NCBI RefSeq assembly: GCF_000759475.1 | Contig: NZ_CP009454.1 | Span: 1,674,001-1,738,000, forward strand | From: Pantoea rwandensis | GTDB taxonomy: Bacteria > Pseudomonadota > Gammaproteobacteria > Enterobacterales > Enterobacteriaceae | Direction: 5' to 3' | DNA: 64,000 nucleotides | Shown: positions 56,413-64,000 of the stretch, in pieces | How positions within the stretch are numbered: position 1 is the first letter of the stretch | Layout of the letters: every line of letters begins with the position of its first letter | Made by a program: the position numbers and the translations under genes | The notes under the pieces: generated by a model | The model's database searches: none | Told to the model about the DNA's origin: nothing | What the model saw: only the letters and a program-made list of their open reading frames with translations

Positions 56413-57876
56413 TTATCCTTTCTGATACTGACGGAACCGCTTCTGCAGTTCGCGGAACTGATCGATGCGTGCATCGTAACGTGCCTGTTTCAGGCTGCCG
56501 AGTGGCACCTGGGCGCTGGCACTGCTCAGGGTGGTGATCGCCTGATCGAGCTGGCCATTGAGTGCTAATCCTTCCGCTCGTGCCGACAACTCCTCATCCC
56601 GTAATCCCTGTGCTGCCGAGGCTTGTGCCAGCAAATCCCAGGCATTGACGTCATCAGGGTGGGCAAAGGTATAACGATTGAGGATGCGCGTGGCGTTAGC
56701 GGGCTGTTTCGCCTCGACATAAGCGTTAGCGAGGTTGAGCTGTAGCACCGGATTGGTGCTGCTACCTTTGGCACTGGTTAGCATGTTGATCGCCTGCTGA
56801 GGCTGGTTCAGACCGATGTCGATATCCGTCATGATATCCAGCAACCAGACGTTATCCGGCTGTTTCGCCAGCATCGGGGTGATGATTTTTTTTGCACTGT
56901 CGAAGCTTTTCGCCTGCAGGAACTGCACTGCTTTGCCATATTGCGATGCCATCTGCTCGCGCGAATTGCCTTTAGCGTATTCATTCAACAGATCATCGGT
57001 CAGCTGATTACGGCCTGTGGCATACATACCCAACGAGCGCACCTTCGCCATATAGAAGCCTTCAGATGACTGAACCACCACCGGGCGCATCTGGTTGGCA
57101 CGGTTACGCGCATCGGCTAAACGGCTATCCGGTAAGGGGTGAGTGAGCAAAATTTCCGGGGGTTTAGAAGAGAAGCGGCTTTGATCGGCGAGCTTTTGCA
57201 GGAAACTCGGCATCGCCTGCGGATCGAAACCGGCGCGTTGCAGCACCTGAATGCCGATGCGGTCAGCTTCCTGCTCGTTGGCTTGAGTGAAGCTGATCAT
57301 GCCCTGCTGCGTGCCCGCCAACGTACCGGTCAATGCTGCCATCCCGGCTTGTGGGCTGGCTATGGCGAGCAGAATCGACCCCAATGCACCCACCCAGGTG
57401 AGCGGCGCATTACGCTTCTGCTCTTCCATCGCACGTGCCAGATGACGTTGGGTGACGTGGGAAATTTCGTGCGCCATCACCGACGCCAGTTGGCTTTCGT
57501 TATCGGTGTAGCGGAACAATGATGAATGCAGCACGACGTTGCCGCCGAAAAAGGCGAAAGCGTTAAGTTCGTCATTCTGAATGAGAAAGAAGTGAAACGG
57601 CGTGCGCACCGAATTGGCATGCGCCACCAGGCGCTGCCCTAACTCATTGATGTATTGATTTAATAGCGGATCGTTAATCAGCGGCGCACTGGCGCGCAGT
57701 TGGCGCACGTAGAAGTCGCCAATTTGTAATTCCTGATTAATGGATAGCGTCGAACCCGCTGTGGTTCCCATATCGGGCAGATTATCACTCACGTCCGCGC
57801 GCACGGAGAGCGCGGGCGTCAGCAGCAGCGTAGGAATAAGGGCCGCCAGCACTGATTTTTTCAACCGGTTAAACAT
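56413..57876 (-). CDS. bepA: Periplasmic M48 metalloprotease/chaperone BepA
   Basis: 487 aa. The signal peptide ends near residue 27 (ALSVRA-DV). The zinc protease domain (about 50-270) holds HEISH (about 136-140) with the third ligand in [12 protein letters not shown] (about 201). The C-terminal TPR domain (about 310-485, [24 protein letters not shown]) contacts the BAM complex. BepA promotes LptD assembly and degrades misassembled outer-membrane proteins. It works with BamB, encoded 33 kb away in this window, in the same pathway. Confidence 0.96.
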   Translation of the reverse strand: MFNRLKKSVLAALIPTLLLTPALSVRADVSDNLPDMGTTAGSTLSINQELQIGDFYVRQLRASAPLINDPLLNQYINELGQRLVAHANSVRTPFHFFLIQNDELNAFAFFGGNVVLHSSLFRYTDNESQLASVMAHEISHVTQRHLARAMEEQKRNAPLTWVGALGSILLAIASPQAGMAALTGTLAGTQQGMISFTQANEQEADRIGIQVLQRAGFDPQAMPSFLQKLADQSRFSSKPPEILLTHPLPDSRLADARNRANQMRPVVVQSSEGFYMAKVRSLGMYATGRNQLTDDLLNEYAKGNSREQMASQYGKAVQFLQAKSFDSAKKIITPMLAKQPDNVWLLDIMTDIDIGLNQPQQAINMLTSAKGSSTNPVLQLNLANAYVEAKQPANATRILNRYTFAHPDDVNAWDLLAQASAAQGLRDEELSARAEGLALNGQLDQAITTLSSASAQVPLGSLKQARYDARIDQFRELQKRFRQYQKG

Positions 57877-58515
57877 GCCTTGATCCTGTAAAAGTCACCT
57901 GCAATTGGACAGGTAAGTCGTTCAAATGTTCTGCGCGTTCTTTCCTTTGACGCAGCGCTTCTATCTTAACCAGCGCGTGGTAACAAGCAAATGAAGAAGC
58001 GACACAGACTTAAAGTGAAAAAATGGCTACAGCGGGCGCTGATTGCAGCAAAAAATTGAATAGTCCGCCACGACCAGGTTAGCGCTTTTACAGGTTCAGA
58101 AGTTAAAGTTACGTAAAGTTGCTCAAAATAATTGAATCTGGCATGAACTTTTCCAGGTTTACTCTGAAAAACAAACGTCAAAACAGTGAACTGGCCTGTT
58201 TTATCCATCAGTGATTTTAATGGTGATTTTTTATAGAGTCGCCGAAATTTTAGTTAAGTATGGTCATATTTTCAGCGCCACTGGCTTGATAAAACCTAAA
58301 CAGCTGGCAGTCGATTCAAGCCAGTTATTTTTTTAGGCATCTCTTCGTCTCAATCGAAAGCATTATTCAATTAGCCTGACTAATTATTATTTCTGCAATG
58401 AAAACCCCGGACAGGCCAAAACTGCAGGACTTTTGCCCTGCTCACGCTGTGATATAGATAAGGCACTTTATTCAAACGGACTGTGAATTAGCGCAGTGCA
58501 TGCCGGAGAGTTTTT
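57877..58515. other. 639-bp intergenic region, no gene supported
   Basis: In E. coli perM follows here; it is absent. The stretch is AT-rich with many stops. A weak hairpin CTGGC (58304-58308) / GCCAG (58320-58324) is followed by TTATTTTTTT. TGTGATATAGATAAGG (58447) could be a half CRP site. Promoters of bepA and of the DsrE-like pair must lie at its two ends. Confidence 0.5.
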
Positions 58516-59121
58516 ATGCGTTCTGTTGTCTCTTACGCCCTGATTGCGATCGTGGGTGGGTTTGTTGGTGCCACCGTCAGCAAAAGTGATGATATTTATC
58601 AGCGAGTGGTGAGCCATTTTTCTGCCGAGCCAACCGATCCGGACGGGTTCTGGAGCACGCCTGCTATCGATGGTTACGGCAAAATCCATTACGAATCTGA
58701 TGCCGCCTTTAAACCGGTCGTCGGGCTGAGCAACAAAGTGGTGTTTCAAATCACCAAAAGCGAAGGGGACATGAAGCGGCCTAATCTTGGGCTGGAGCGC
58801 GTCGCCCGCGTCGTCAACCTCTACATCGCTTCAGGCGTGCCGGCCGATCAGTTGCACTTTGTGGTCTCTGTGACCGGTGATGCCACGCCTGCCATGCTGG
58901 ATAACGCGCATTTCCAGCAATTCTACAAAGCTGACAACCCCAACCTGGCGCTGATCGGGGAGCTCAACAAATTAGGCGTCAAAGTATCGGTATGCGATCA
59001 GTCAGTGGCGTTCCATCACTTCCCGAAAGACTGGATTGATCAATCGGTTATTCATGCGTTGTCCAGTCCGACCACCGTGTCGACGCTGGAAAATCAGGGT
59101 TATGCCTTCCTGCAAATGTAA
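58516..59121 (+). CDS. DsrE-like exported protein, first of a tandem pair
   Basis: 201 aa. The N-terminal hydrophobic segment (VVSYALIAIVGGFVGATVS) is a signal or anchor. The rest resembles the DsrE/YchN fold: KVVFQITKSEGDMKRPNLGLERVARVVNLYIASGV (about 76-110), HFVVSVTGDATPAMLD, and the conserved Cys in LGVKVSVCDQSVAFHHF (about residue 160). In DsrE-family proteins this cysteine can carry a persulfide. GGAGAG precedes the ATG. About half of the residues are shared with the next gene, so it is a tandem duplicate. Function unknown. Confidence 0.75.
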   Translation: MRSVVSYALIAIVGGFVGATVSKSDDIYQRVVSHFSAEPTDPDGFWSTPAIDGYGKIHYESDAAFKPVVGLSNKVVFQITKSEGDMKRPNLGLERVARVVNLYIASGVPADQLHFVVSVTGDATPAMLDNAHFQQFYKADNPNLALIGELNKLGVKVSVCDQSVAFHHFPKDWIDQSVIHALSSPTTVSTLENQGYAFLQM

Positions 59122-59155
59122 TTGGGCTTAGGGTCTTCTATCGAGGAGAAGTGAA

Positions 59156-59764
59156 ATGCGTCCAGCGTCCTATATTGTCATCGCCGCACTGGCGGGTTTC
59201 GTGGGCGGTAATGTGTTACAGCTTCCAGAGCTGGTGGATAAGGTCAGCAGCAAGTTTGCTGACAACAAAAGCGAGCCAGCGGACTTCTGGAGCACGCCAG
59301 CCATCGCGGGCTACGGCAAAATCCATTTTGTGAATACGCCGGATTACAACCCCGCGAATACGCCAGGCCTGAGCAATAAGATCGTTTTTCAGATCAACCG
59401 CACGGAAGGGGATGTGCGCCAGCCTAACCTCGGACTGGAACGCGTGGCGCGTGTCACCAACCTTTATTACGCTGCCGGGGTGCCGCTCAATCAGCTGAAT
59501 TTTGTGGTGTCAATCAACAGCGATGCCGTGCCTGCCGCGCTGAATAACGATCAATTCCGCAAAGCTTACGGCACAGATAACCCGAACCTGAAATTGATCG
59601 ATGAGTTGAAGCAGGCGGGTGTGAAGGTGACAATCTGCGATCAGTCGGTGGCCTTCCATCAACTACAGCGGGACTGGATCGACACCCGCGTGACGCACAC
59701 CCTCTCCAGCGGTACCACGGTTGCCTCGTTGCAAAACGAAGGTTACGCCTTCCTGATGTTGTAA
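59156..59764 (+). CDS. DsrE-like exported protein, second of a tandem pair
   Basis: 202 aa paralogue of the preceding gene, 34 bp downstream behind GAGGAG. The same pattern recurs: N-terminal hydrophobic segment (YIVIAALAGFVGGNVLQL), DFWSTPAIAGYGKIHF (first copy GFWSTPAIDGYGKIHY), RTEGDVRQPNLGLERVARVTNLYYAAGV, and the cysteine in AGVKVTICDQSVAFHQL (about residue 161). Conservation is strongest around the FWSTPAI box and the cysteine loop, which marks them as functional. Probably cotranscribed and possibly forming a hetero-oligomer, as DsrEFH proteins do (inference). Confidence 0.75.
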   Translation: MRPASYIVIAALAGFVGGNVLQLPELVDKVSSKFADNKSEPADFWSTPAIAGYGKIHFVNTPDYNPANTPGLSNKIVFQINRTEGDVRQPNLGLERVARVTNLYYAAGVPLNQLNFVVSINSDAVPAALNNDQFRKAYGTDNPNLKLIDELKQAGVKVTICDQSVAFHQLQRDWIDTRVTHTLSSGTTVASLQNEGYAFLML

Positions 59765-59852
59765 TTCCTGCCTGACAGCAGTTCGCGCTGCTGTCATTTT
59801 TTCGTCATCTCTCCGCGATGTTGCTGTCACAGTTCGCCGCTACTTTAAGCGC

Positions 59853-59872
59853 CAATGAGATCGATCTCATTG
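59853..59872. promoter_or_regulatory. Perfect 20-bp palindrome, probable operator of the LacI-type regulator
   Basis: CAATGAGATCGATCTCATTG is a perfect palindrome 18 bp before the regulator start codon. Size and central CG symmetry fit LacI-family operators. Confidence 0.75.
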
Positions 59873-59890
59873 CTCATTCACGAGGCGAAC

Positions 59891-60886
59891 ATGTCCGATT
59901 TAATCAGTGTGGCAAAGCTGGCTGGCGTATCTCGCGCTACCGCCGCACGCGCATTTTCTGATCCCCATCTGTTGCGGCCTGACACGCTGGAAAAGGTGTT
60001 GGCGGCATCAGAGCAACTCGGATTTCGCCCCAATCACATTGCACGTCAACTGCGCACGCAAAGCTCCACCACGCTGGGTGTGCTGCTGCCTTCGCTGCTT
60101 AACCCGATTTTCTCACGCCAGTTACAGGCGATGGAGCGTCAGGCGCGTGCGGCCGGATACGGTTTGCTGGTGGCGACCAGTGATTACCAGCCAGAGCGTG
60201 AAGCGGCGATTGTCGAACATATGCTGCGCCAGCGTGTGGCGGGATTGGTGTTGACCGTGGCCGATGCGGATAACAGCGCGGTCCTGACTACGCTGCATGA
60301 AGCCAGCATGCCGTTTGTATTGGCGCACAACGTCCCTCAGCAAAGTCACTGGCCCGCCATTTGCGTCGACAACCGCCAGGCGATGCGTGAAGCCACAGAA
60401 CATTTGCTGTCACTCGGGCATCGCCATATCGGTATGGTCGCCGGGCCGATGCTGCAATCGGATCGTGCGCGCCTGCGTTATCAGGGCTATGGCGACGCTA
60501 TGCACAGTGCCGGGCTGTCTGCGCTGCCGGTGATTGAGATGACCAGCCATACCCATTCTGATTTCGCGCTGCTGCAACCGCAGTTGCAGGGCGCAGCACC
60601 GCTGACGGCGGTGATATGTACCAATGATTTGCTCGCCATCAGCCTGATTGGTGCGGCGGCGCGTGCCGGTGTACGCATCCCGCAGCAACTTTCGGTGATG
60701 GGCTTCGACGGCATCGATATTGGCGAGCAGATTGCGCCGTCACTGGCGAGCGTCACTCAGCCAGCCGACATGCTCGGTGCCTGTGCCATCGATATGTTGT
60801 TACAACAAGCCAGTCGCGGCACCCGCGTGCTGGCCCATCGGTTGCGGAGCGGTGAGAGTATCGCCGCGCCAGCCACCGCTTTTTGA
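59891..60886 (+). CDS. LacI-family transcriptional regulator
   Basis: 331 aa from ATG 59891 behind GAGGCGAAC; the frame to 59855 runs through the palindromic operator. The N-terminal HTH is SDLISVAKLAGVSRATAARAFSDPHLLRPDTLEKVLAASEQLGF (about 2-45). The periplasmic-binding-protein-like effector domain (about 60-331) includes LGVLLPSLLNPIFSRQLQAME and VICTNDLLAISLIGAAARAGVRIPQQLSVMGFDGI. It likely represses itself and the ABC importer starting 21 bp downstream. The effector is unknown. Confidence 0.9.
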   Translation: MSDLISVAKLAGVSRATAARAFSDPHLLRPDTLEKVLAASEQLGFRPNHIARQLRTQSSTTLGVLLPSLLNPIFSRQLQAMERQARAAGYGLLVATSDYQPEREAAIVEHMLRQRVAGLVLTVADADNSAVLTTLHEASMPFVLAHNVPQQSHWPAICVDNRQAMREATEHLLSLGHRHIGMVAGPMLQSDRARLRYQGYGDAMHSAGLSALPVIEMTSHTHSDFALLQPQLQGAAPLTAVICTNDLLAISLIGAAARAGVRIPQQLSVMGFDGIDIGEQIAPSLASVTQPADMLGACAIDMLLQQASRGTRVLAHRLRSGESIAAPATAF

Positions 60887-60907
60887 TACCAACACCAGGG
60901 AACCACC

Positions 60908-61930
60908 ATGAAATTCCAACGAAAAATGAAAATTTTTGCAGGAGCGATCGCGCTGACCGCCGGTTCGCTGTTCAGTATGATGACGCAGGCCGCCGAAACC
61001 GCGATCTGCTACAACTGTCCGCCCGAGTGGGCTGACTGGGGCACACAGCTCAAAGCCATTGCCAAAGATACCGGCATCACCGTGCCACAAGACAACAAAA
61101 ACTCCGGCCAGGCGCTGGCGCAAATGGTGGCGGAGAAAGGCAATCCGGTGGCAGATGTGGTGTATTACGGCGTCAGTTTCGGCATCCAGGCCGACAGCGC
61201 GGGCGTCATCACCGGCTATAAGCCCGCACACTGGGATGACATCCCAGCCGGAATGAAAGATCCGAACGGTAAATGGGTCGCGCTGCACTCGGGCACCATG
61301 GGCTTTATGGTCAACGTGGATGCGCTCGGCGGCGCGCCAGTGCCACAATCCTGGGATGACCTGCTGAAACCAGAGTACAAAGGGATGATTGGCTACCTCG
61401 ACCCGGCCAGCGCCTTTGTCGGCTATGTGGCGGCGGTGGCCGTTAACCAGGCGAAAGGCGGCAACATGCAGGACTTCACGCCAGCGCTGAACTGGTTCAA
61501 GAAGTTGCAGGCCAACCAGCCAATCGTACCGAAGCAAACTGCCTACGCGCGCCTGCTCTCTGGCGAAATCCCGATTCTGCTCGACTACGACTTCAATGCT
61601 TATCGCGCCAAATATAAAGATCACGCCAACGTCGCGTTTGTGATCCCGAAAGAGGGCACGGTGACGGTTCCTTATGTCATCAGCCTGGTGAAGAATGCGC
61701 CACACGAAGCCAACGGCAAGAAAGTGATCGATTATGTGCTGTCGGACAAAGGTCAGGCGATATGGGCCAATGCCTTCCTGCGACCAGTGCGTACTTCAGC
61801 GATGTCACCCGAAGCGAAAAAATTCTTCCTGCCGGATAGCGACTACGCCCGCGCCCAAACCGTCGACTATCAGCAGATGGCCGATGCGCAGAAAGCCTTC
61901 TCTGCTAAGTACCTGAGCGAGATCCACTGA
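60908..61930 (+). CDS. ABC transporter substrate-binding protein (PotD/AfuA-type)
   Basis: 340 aa with a cleavable signal (MKIFAGAIALTAGSLFSMMTQA, mature from about residue 29). It is of the type that feeds polyamine, Fe3+ or phosphonate-type importers: GNPVADVVYYGVSFGIQADSAGV (about 78-100), KWVALHSGTMGFMVNVDALGGAPVPQSWDDLLKPEYKGMIGYLDPASAFVGY (about 119-170), and VPKQTAYARLLSGEIPILLDYDFNAYR (about 211-237). I cannot tell the substrate from sequence. CX3C (CYNC) near the mature N-terminus is unusual. First gene of a four-gene operon behind the LacI regulator. Confidence 0.85.
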   Translation: MKFQRKMKIFAGAIALTAGSLFSMMTQAAETAICYNCPPEWADWGTQLKAIAKDTGITVPQDNKNSGQALAQMVAEKGNPVADVVYYGVSFGIQADSAGVITGYKPAHWDDIPAGMKDPNGKWVALHSGTMGFMVNVDALGGAPVPQSWDDLLKPEYKGMIGYLDPASAFVGYVAAVAVNQAKGGNMQDFTPALNWFKKLQANQPIVPKQTAYARLLSGEIPILLDYDFNAYRAKYKDHANVAFVIPKEGTVTVPYVISLVKNAPHEANGKKVIDYVLSDKGQAIWANAFLRPVRTSAMSPEAKKFFLPDSDYARAQTVDYQQMADAQKAFSAKYLSEIH

Positions 61931-61932
61931 TC

Positions 61933-62790
61933 ATGTCGATTCCCGACACCCTGGCGGCTTCACGCCGCCAGGCTCGCACTTTGCCGGGCAGCCGCTGGCT
62001 GTGGCTGACGCTGCCCGCACTGCTGTTTTTCTGTGCCTTCTGGCTGCTGCCGTTTGCCCGTCTGCTGCAAATCGGTATGCAGAACGATCGCACCACACAG
62101 CACAGTGGCTACTGGACGGTGATCAGTCAGCCTAATTACCTGTTCAGTCTGTTGAATACCGTGTTGTTGTCATTGGCTGTCACGCTCGTGACGCTGGTGA
62201 TTGCCGCTGTTGTCGGCTGTTTTCTGGCGCGTCAACGCTTTGCGGGGCGCGGCACTTTGCTCGCCTTATTGACCTTCCCGCTGGCCTTTCCCGGCGTCGT
62301 GGTCGGTTTTCTGGTGGTGATGCTGGCTGGCCGTCAGGGCTTGCTGGCGCAAATTAGCATGAGCCTGGTGCACGAGCGCTGGACGCTGGCTTACTCACTG
62401 ACCGGCCTGTTTATTGGCTATCTCTATTTCTCGCTGCCGCGCGCCATCGTCACGCTTGTCGCGGCCAGTGAAAAACTTGACCGTTCGCTGGAAGAGGCGG
62501 CACGTTCACTCGGTGCCAGCCAGTGGCGCATTACCTGGGATGTGATTGTGCCGGGTTTGCAGCCAGCGTTGCTCTCGACCGGCGCACTCTGTTTCGCCAC
62601 CAGTATGGGCGCGTTTGGCACCGCTTTCACCCTTGGCACCGATTTGGCGGTGTTACCGCTGACCATTTATGGCGAATTTACTAACTACGCTAACTTCGCT
62701 ACGGCGGCGGCGCTGTCAGTGGTGATGGGCGCGGTCGCCTGGCTGGCGCTCATGCTGGCGCGCCGTCTGGCACACAAGGGGGCAGCATGA
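61933..62790 (+). CDS. ABC transporter permease (PotB-like)
   Basis: 285 aa with six membrane helices. The first is about residues 22-42 (LTLPALLFFCAFWLLPFARLL). The EAA loop is EEAARSLGASQWRITWDVIVPGLQPALLS (about 188-216), which contacts the ATPase. It starts 2 bp after the binding-protein gene and overlaps the next permease by 4 bp, so all are translated from one message. Confidence 0.88.
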   Translation: MSIPDTLAASRRQARTLPGSRWLWLTLPALLFFCAFWLLPFARLLQIGMQNDRTTQHSGYWTVISQPNYLFSLLNTVLLSLAVTLVTLVIAAVVGCFLARQRFAGRGTLLALLTFPLAFPGVVVGFLVVMLAGRQGLLAQISMSLVHERWTLAYSLTGLFIGYLYFSLPRAIVTLVAASEKLDRSLEEAARSLGASQWRITWDVIVPGLQPALLSTGALCFATSMGAFGTAFTLGTDLAVLPLTIYGEFTNYANFATAAALSVVMGAVAWLALMLARRLAHKGAA

Positions 62791-63599
62791 ATCGTCGCGG
62801 ATTGTTTAGCCTGCAGCTGCTGGTCACCACGCTCACCGCGCTGTTTATGATCGTGCCGGTGGTGCTGTCGATGCTGGCAGGTGTCACCAATAACTACTTT
62901 ATCGGCCTGCGCAGCGGTTTGACCCTGAAATGGGTTGAGCAAGTGTGGGAAATGTATGCCGACACCTTTTGGCTGTCGTTGCTGATAGCGCTGTTCTGCT
63001 TGCTGGTCACTCTGGTGATTGGCGTGCCAGCCGCGTGGGGTTTATTGAAAGCGCCCGGCCGCTGGGCAGCACGTATTGAAGAGTGCCTGATGTTGCCCGT
63101 GGCGCTGCCCGGCTTAGCCACTGCGCTCGGCATCATTCTGCTTTACGGCCAGTTTTCCGGCCTGCGTGACAGTTGGGTGTTTATTCTGATTGGTCATGTG
63201 CTGTTTACGCTGCCGTTTATGATGCGCCCGGTACTGGCGGTGATGCAGGCGGTGGATATGCCACGACTGGAAGAGGCCTCTGCCAGTCTCGGTGCCAGCC
63301 TGTGGCAGCGCTTCTTTACCGTGGTGGTGCCCAACTGCCGCAACGGCATTCTGGCCGGTGCCTTTATGGTGATCACCCTGTCGGTAGGGGAGTTCAACAT
63401 TACCTGGATGCTGCATACGCCGCTGACCAAAACCCTGCCGGTCGGCCTTGCGGACAGTTACGCCTCGATGCGACTGGAAGTGGGTTCCGCTTATACGCTG
63501 ATTTTCATTCTGATGATCTTGCCGCTGCTGCTGATGCTGAATGCGGTGAATCACTGGCTTAACCGCGCGGTATCGCGCCAAAACAAGGAGGCGGCATGA
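62787..63599 (+). CDS. ABC transporter permease (PotC-like)
   Basis: 270 aa with six membrane helices and the EAA loop EEASASLGASLWQRFFTVVVPNCRNGILA (about 161-189). It follows the first permease with ATGA overlap and itself overlaps the ATPase gene by 4 bp. VGEFNITWMLHTPLTKTLPVGLADSY near residues 200-225 resembles permeases of putative spermidine/putrescine or 2-aminoethylphosphonate systems; the substrate remains open. Confidence 0.88.
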   Translation: MNRRGLFSLQLLVTTLTALFMIVPVVLSMLAGVTNNYFIGLRSGLTLKWVEQVWEMYADTFWLSLLIALFCLLVTLVIGVPAAWGLLKAPGRWAARIEECLMLPVALPGLATALGIILLYGQFSGLRDSWVFILIGHVLFTLPFMMRPVLAVMQAVDMPRLEEASASLGASLWQRFFTVVVPNCRNGILAGAFMVITLSVGEFNITWMLHTPLTKTLPVGLADSYASMRLEVGSAYTLIFILMILPLLLMLNAVNHWLNRAVSRQNKEAA

Positions 63600-64000
63600 A
63601 TCCTGCGGCCGTTACCGTGACGCTGCGCGGTTGTTCACGTCACTTCAATCACCAGCTGGCACTGCATCCACTCGATCTGACCGTGAATCCCGGGGAAACC
63701 CTGGTGTTGCTCGGGCCTTCTGGCTGCGGAAAAACCACCACCTTGCGCATTATCAGCGGGCTTGAGCGCTGCGATGCGGGCGGCGAGGTGTGGTTCGATG
63801 ATCGTAACGTCACCGCGTTGCCGATTGAGAAACGCAACGTTGGCATGGTGTTCCAGAACTATGCGCTGTTTCCCAATCTTAACGTTGCCGAGAACGTGGC
63901 TTACGGCTTGAAAGTGCAGGGCGTGGCACGTGCCGAGCGTGAAGCGCGCGTGCAGGAGATGCTGGAGCTGGTGGATCTCAGCGCCTTGTCGCAGCGCAGC
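63596..64000 (+). CDS. ABC transporter ATPase (PotA-like), truncated by window edge
   Basis: 135 codons visible from ATG 63596. Walker A GPSGCGKTT (about 40-48), Q-loop VGMVFQNYALFPNLNVAENVAYGL (about 82-105). The signature and Walker B motifs lie beyond the window. It belongs to the CUT1/MOI-type subfamily that serves PotD/AfuA-like systems. Fourth gene of the operon. Confidence 0.88.
   Translation, partial: MNPAAVTVTLRGCSRHFNHQLALHPLDLTVNPGETLVLLGPSGCGKTTTLRIISGLERCDAGGEVWFDDRNVTALPIEKRNVGMVFQNYALFPNLNVAENVAYGLKVQGVARAEREARVQEMLELVDLSALSQRS

Noticed and set aside
57966..58208. 80-codon - strand frame in the bepA–DsrE gap
   Set aside because: No RBS, no recognisable motif; reads as random sequence.
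1..64000. tRNA, rRNA, tmRNA genes or complete insertion sequences
   Set aside because: None recognised on either strand; no transposase or integrase frame was found, even in the island.

Overview
The window is chromosomal DNA of an enterobacterium. Gene content and order follow the E. coli suhB–trmJ–isc–pepB–sseB–sseA–yfhM–pbpC–ndk–rlmN–rodZ–ispG–hisS–yfgM–bamB–der … xseA–guaBA … yfgG … ppx–ppk … purNM–upp–uraA–hda–arsC–bepA backbone closely. The accessory genes between the conserved blocks (PQQ dehydrogenase, protealysin/emfourin pair, MgtE, a Pst-like transporter without a binding protein) and the reduced isc locus suggest Erwiniaceae, probably Pantoea or a near relative. That assignment is inference from gene content; no rRNA or tRNA gene is present to test it.

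Layout. 1-8 kb: NicO-family metal exporter (cut at the left edge), suhB, trmJ, iscR, iscS, pepB, sseB, a 39-bp tandem repeat, sseA. The isc locus is only iscR and iscS: iscU, iscA, hscB, hscA, fdx and iscX are absent, and IscS lacks the C-terminal tail that docks IscU. 8-25 kb: bacterial alpha-2-macroglobulin with pbpC, ndk, rlmN, pilW-like lipoprotein, rodZ, ispG, hisS, yfgM, bamB, der (envelope growth, isoprenoid synthesis, translation and outer-membrane assembly). 25-30 kb: membrane PQQ dehydrogenase, KGG stress protein, emfourin/protealysin. 30-34.6 kb: xseA divergent from guaBA.

34.6-37.7 kb: AT-rich island inserted at the 3' end of guaA. A degenerate second copy of the guaA end plus its terminator marks the right boundary. 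The island carries a probable modification-dependent HNH endonuclease, two small membrane-protein genes of unknown function and a decayed, phage-like gene; no integrase remains. 37.7-40.5 kb: further accessory genes, namely an orphan HigA-type antitoxin, a DUF3750 exported protein, a YodC-like small protein and a compact two-gene module. The module encodes a HicA-like protein and an HTH protein and has a perfect inverted repeat over its promoter; it is the best candidate in the window for an undescribed toxin-antitoxin type.

40.5-51.2 kb: mgtE, yfgG, tehB, ppx, ppk and a divergent pstCAB-like operon whose permeases have large extra periplasmic domains; this groups polyphosphate metabolism with phosphate transport. 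51.3-58 kb: purine and pyrimidine salvage/synthesis (purMN with PurR box, upp with UTP-sensing start region, uraA), hda with a CTG start, arsC, bepA. 58-64 kb: two tandem DsrE-like paralogues, then a LacI-type regulator with a perfect 20-bp palindrome in its leader and a PotABCD-type ABC importer whose ATPase gene runs off the right edge.
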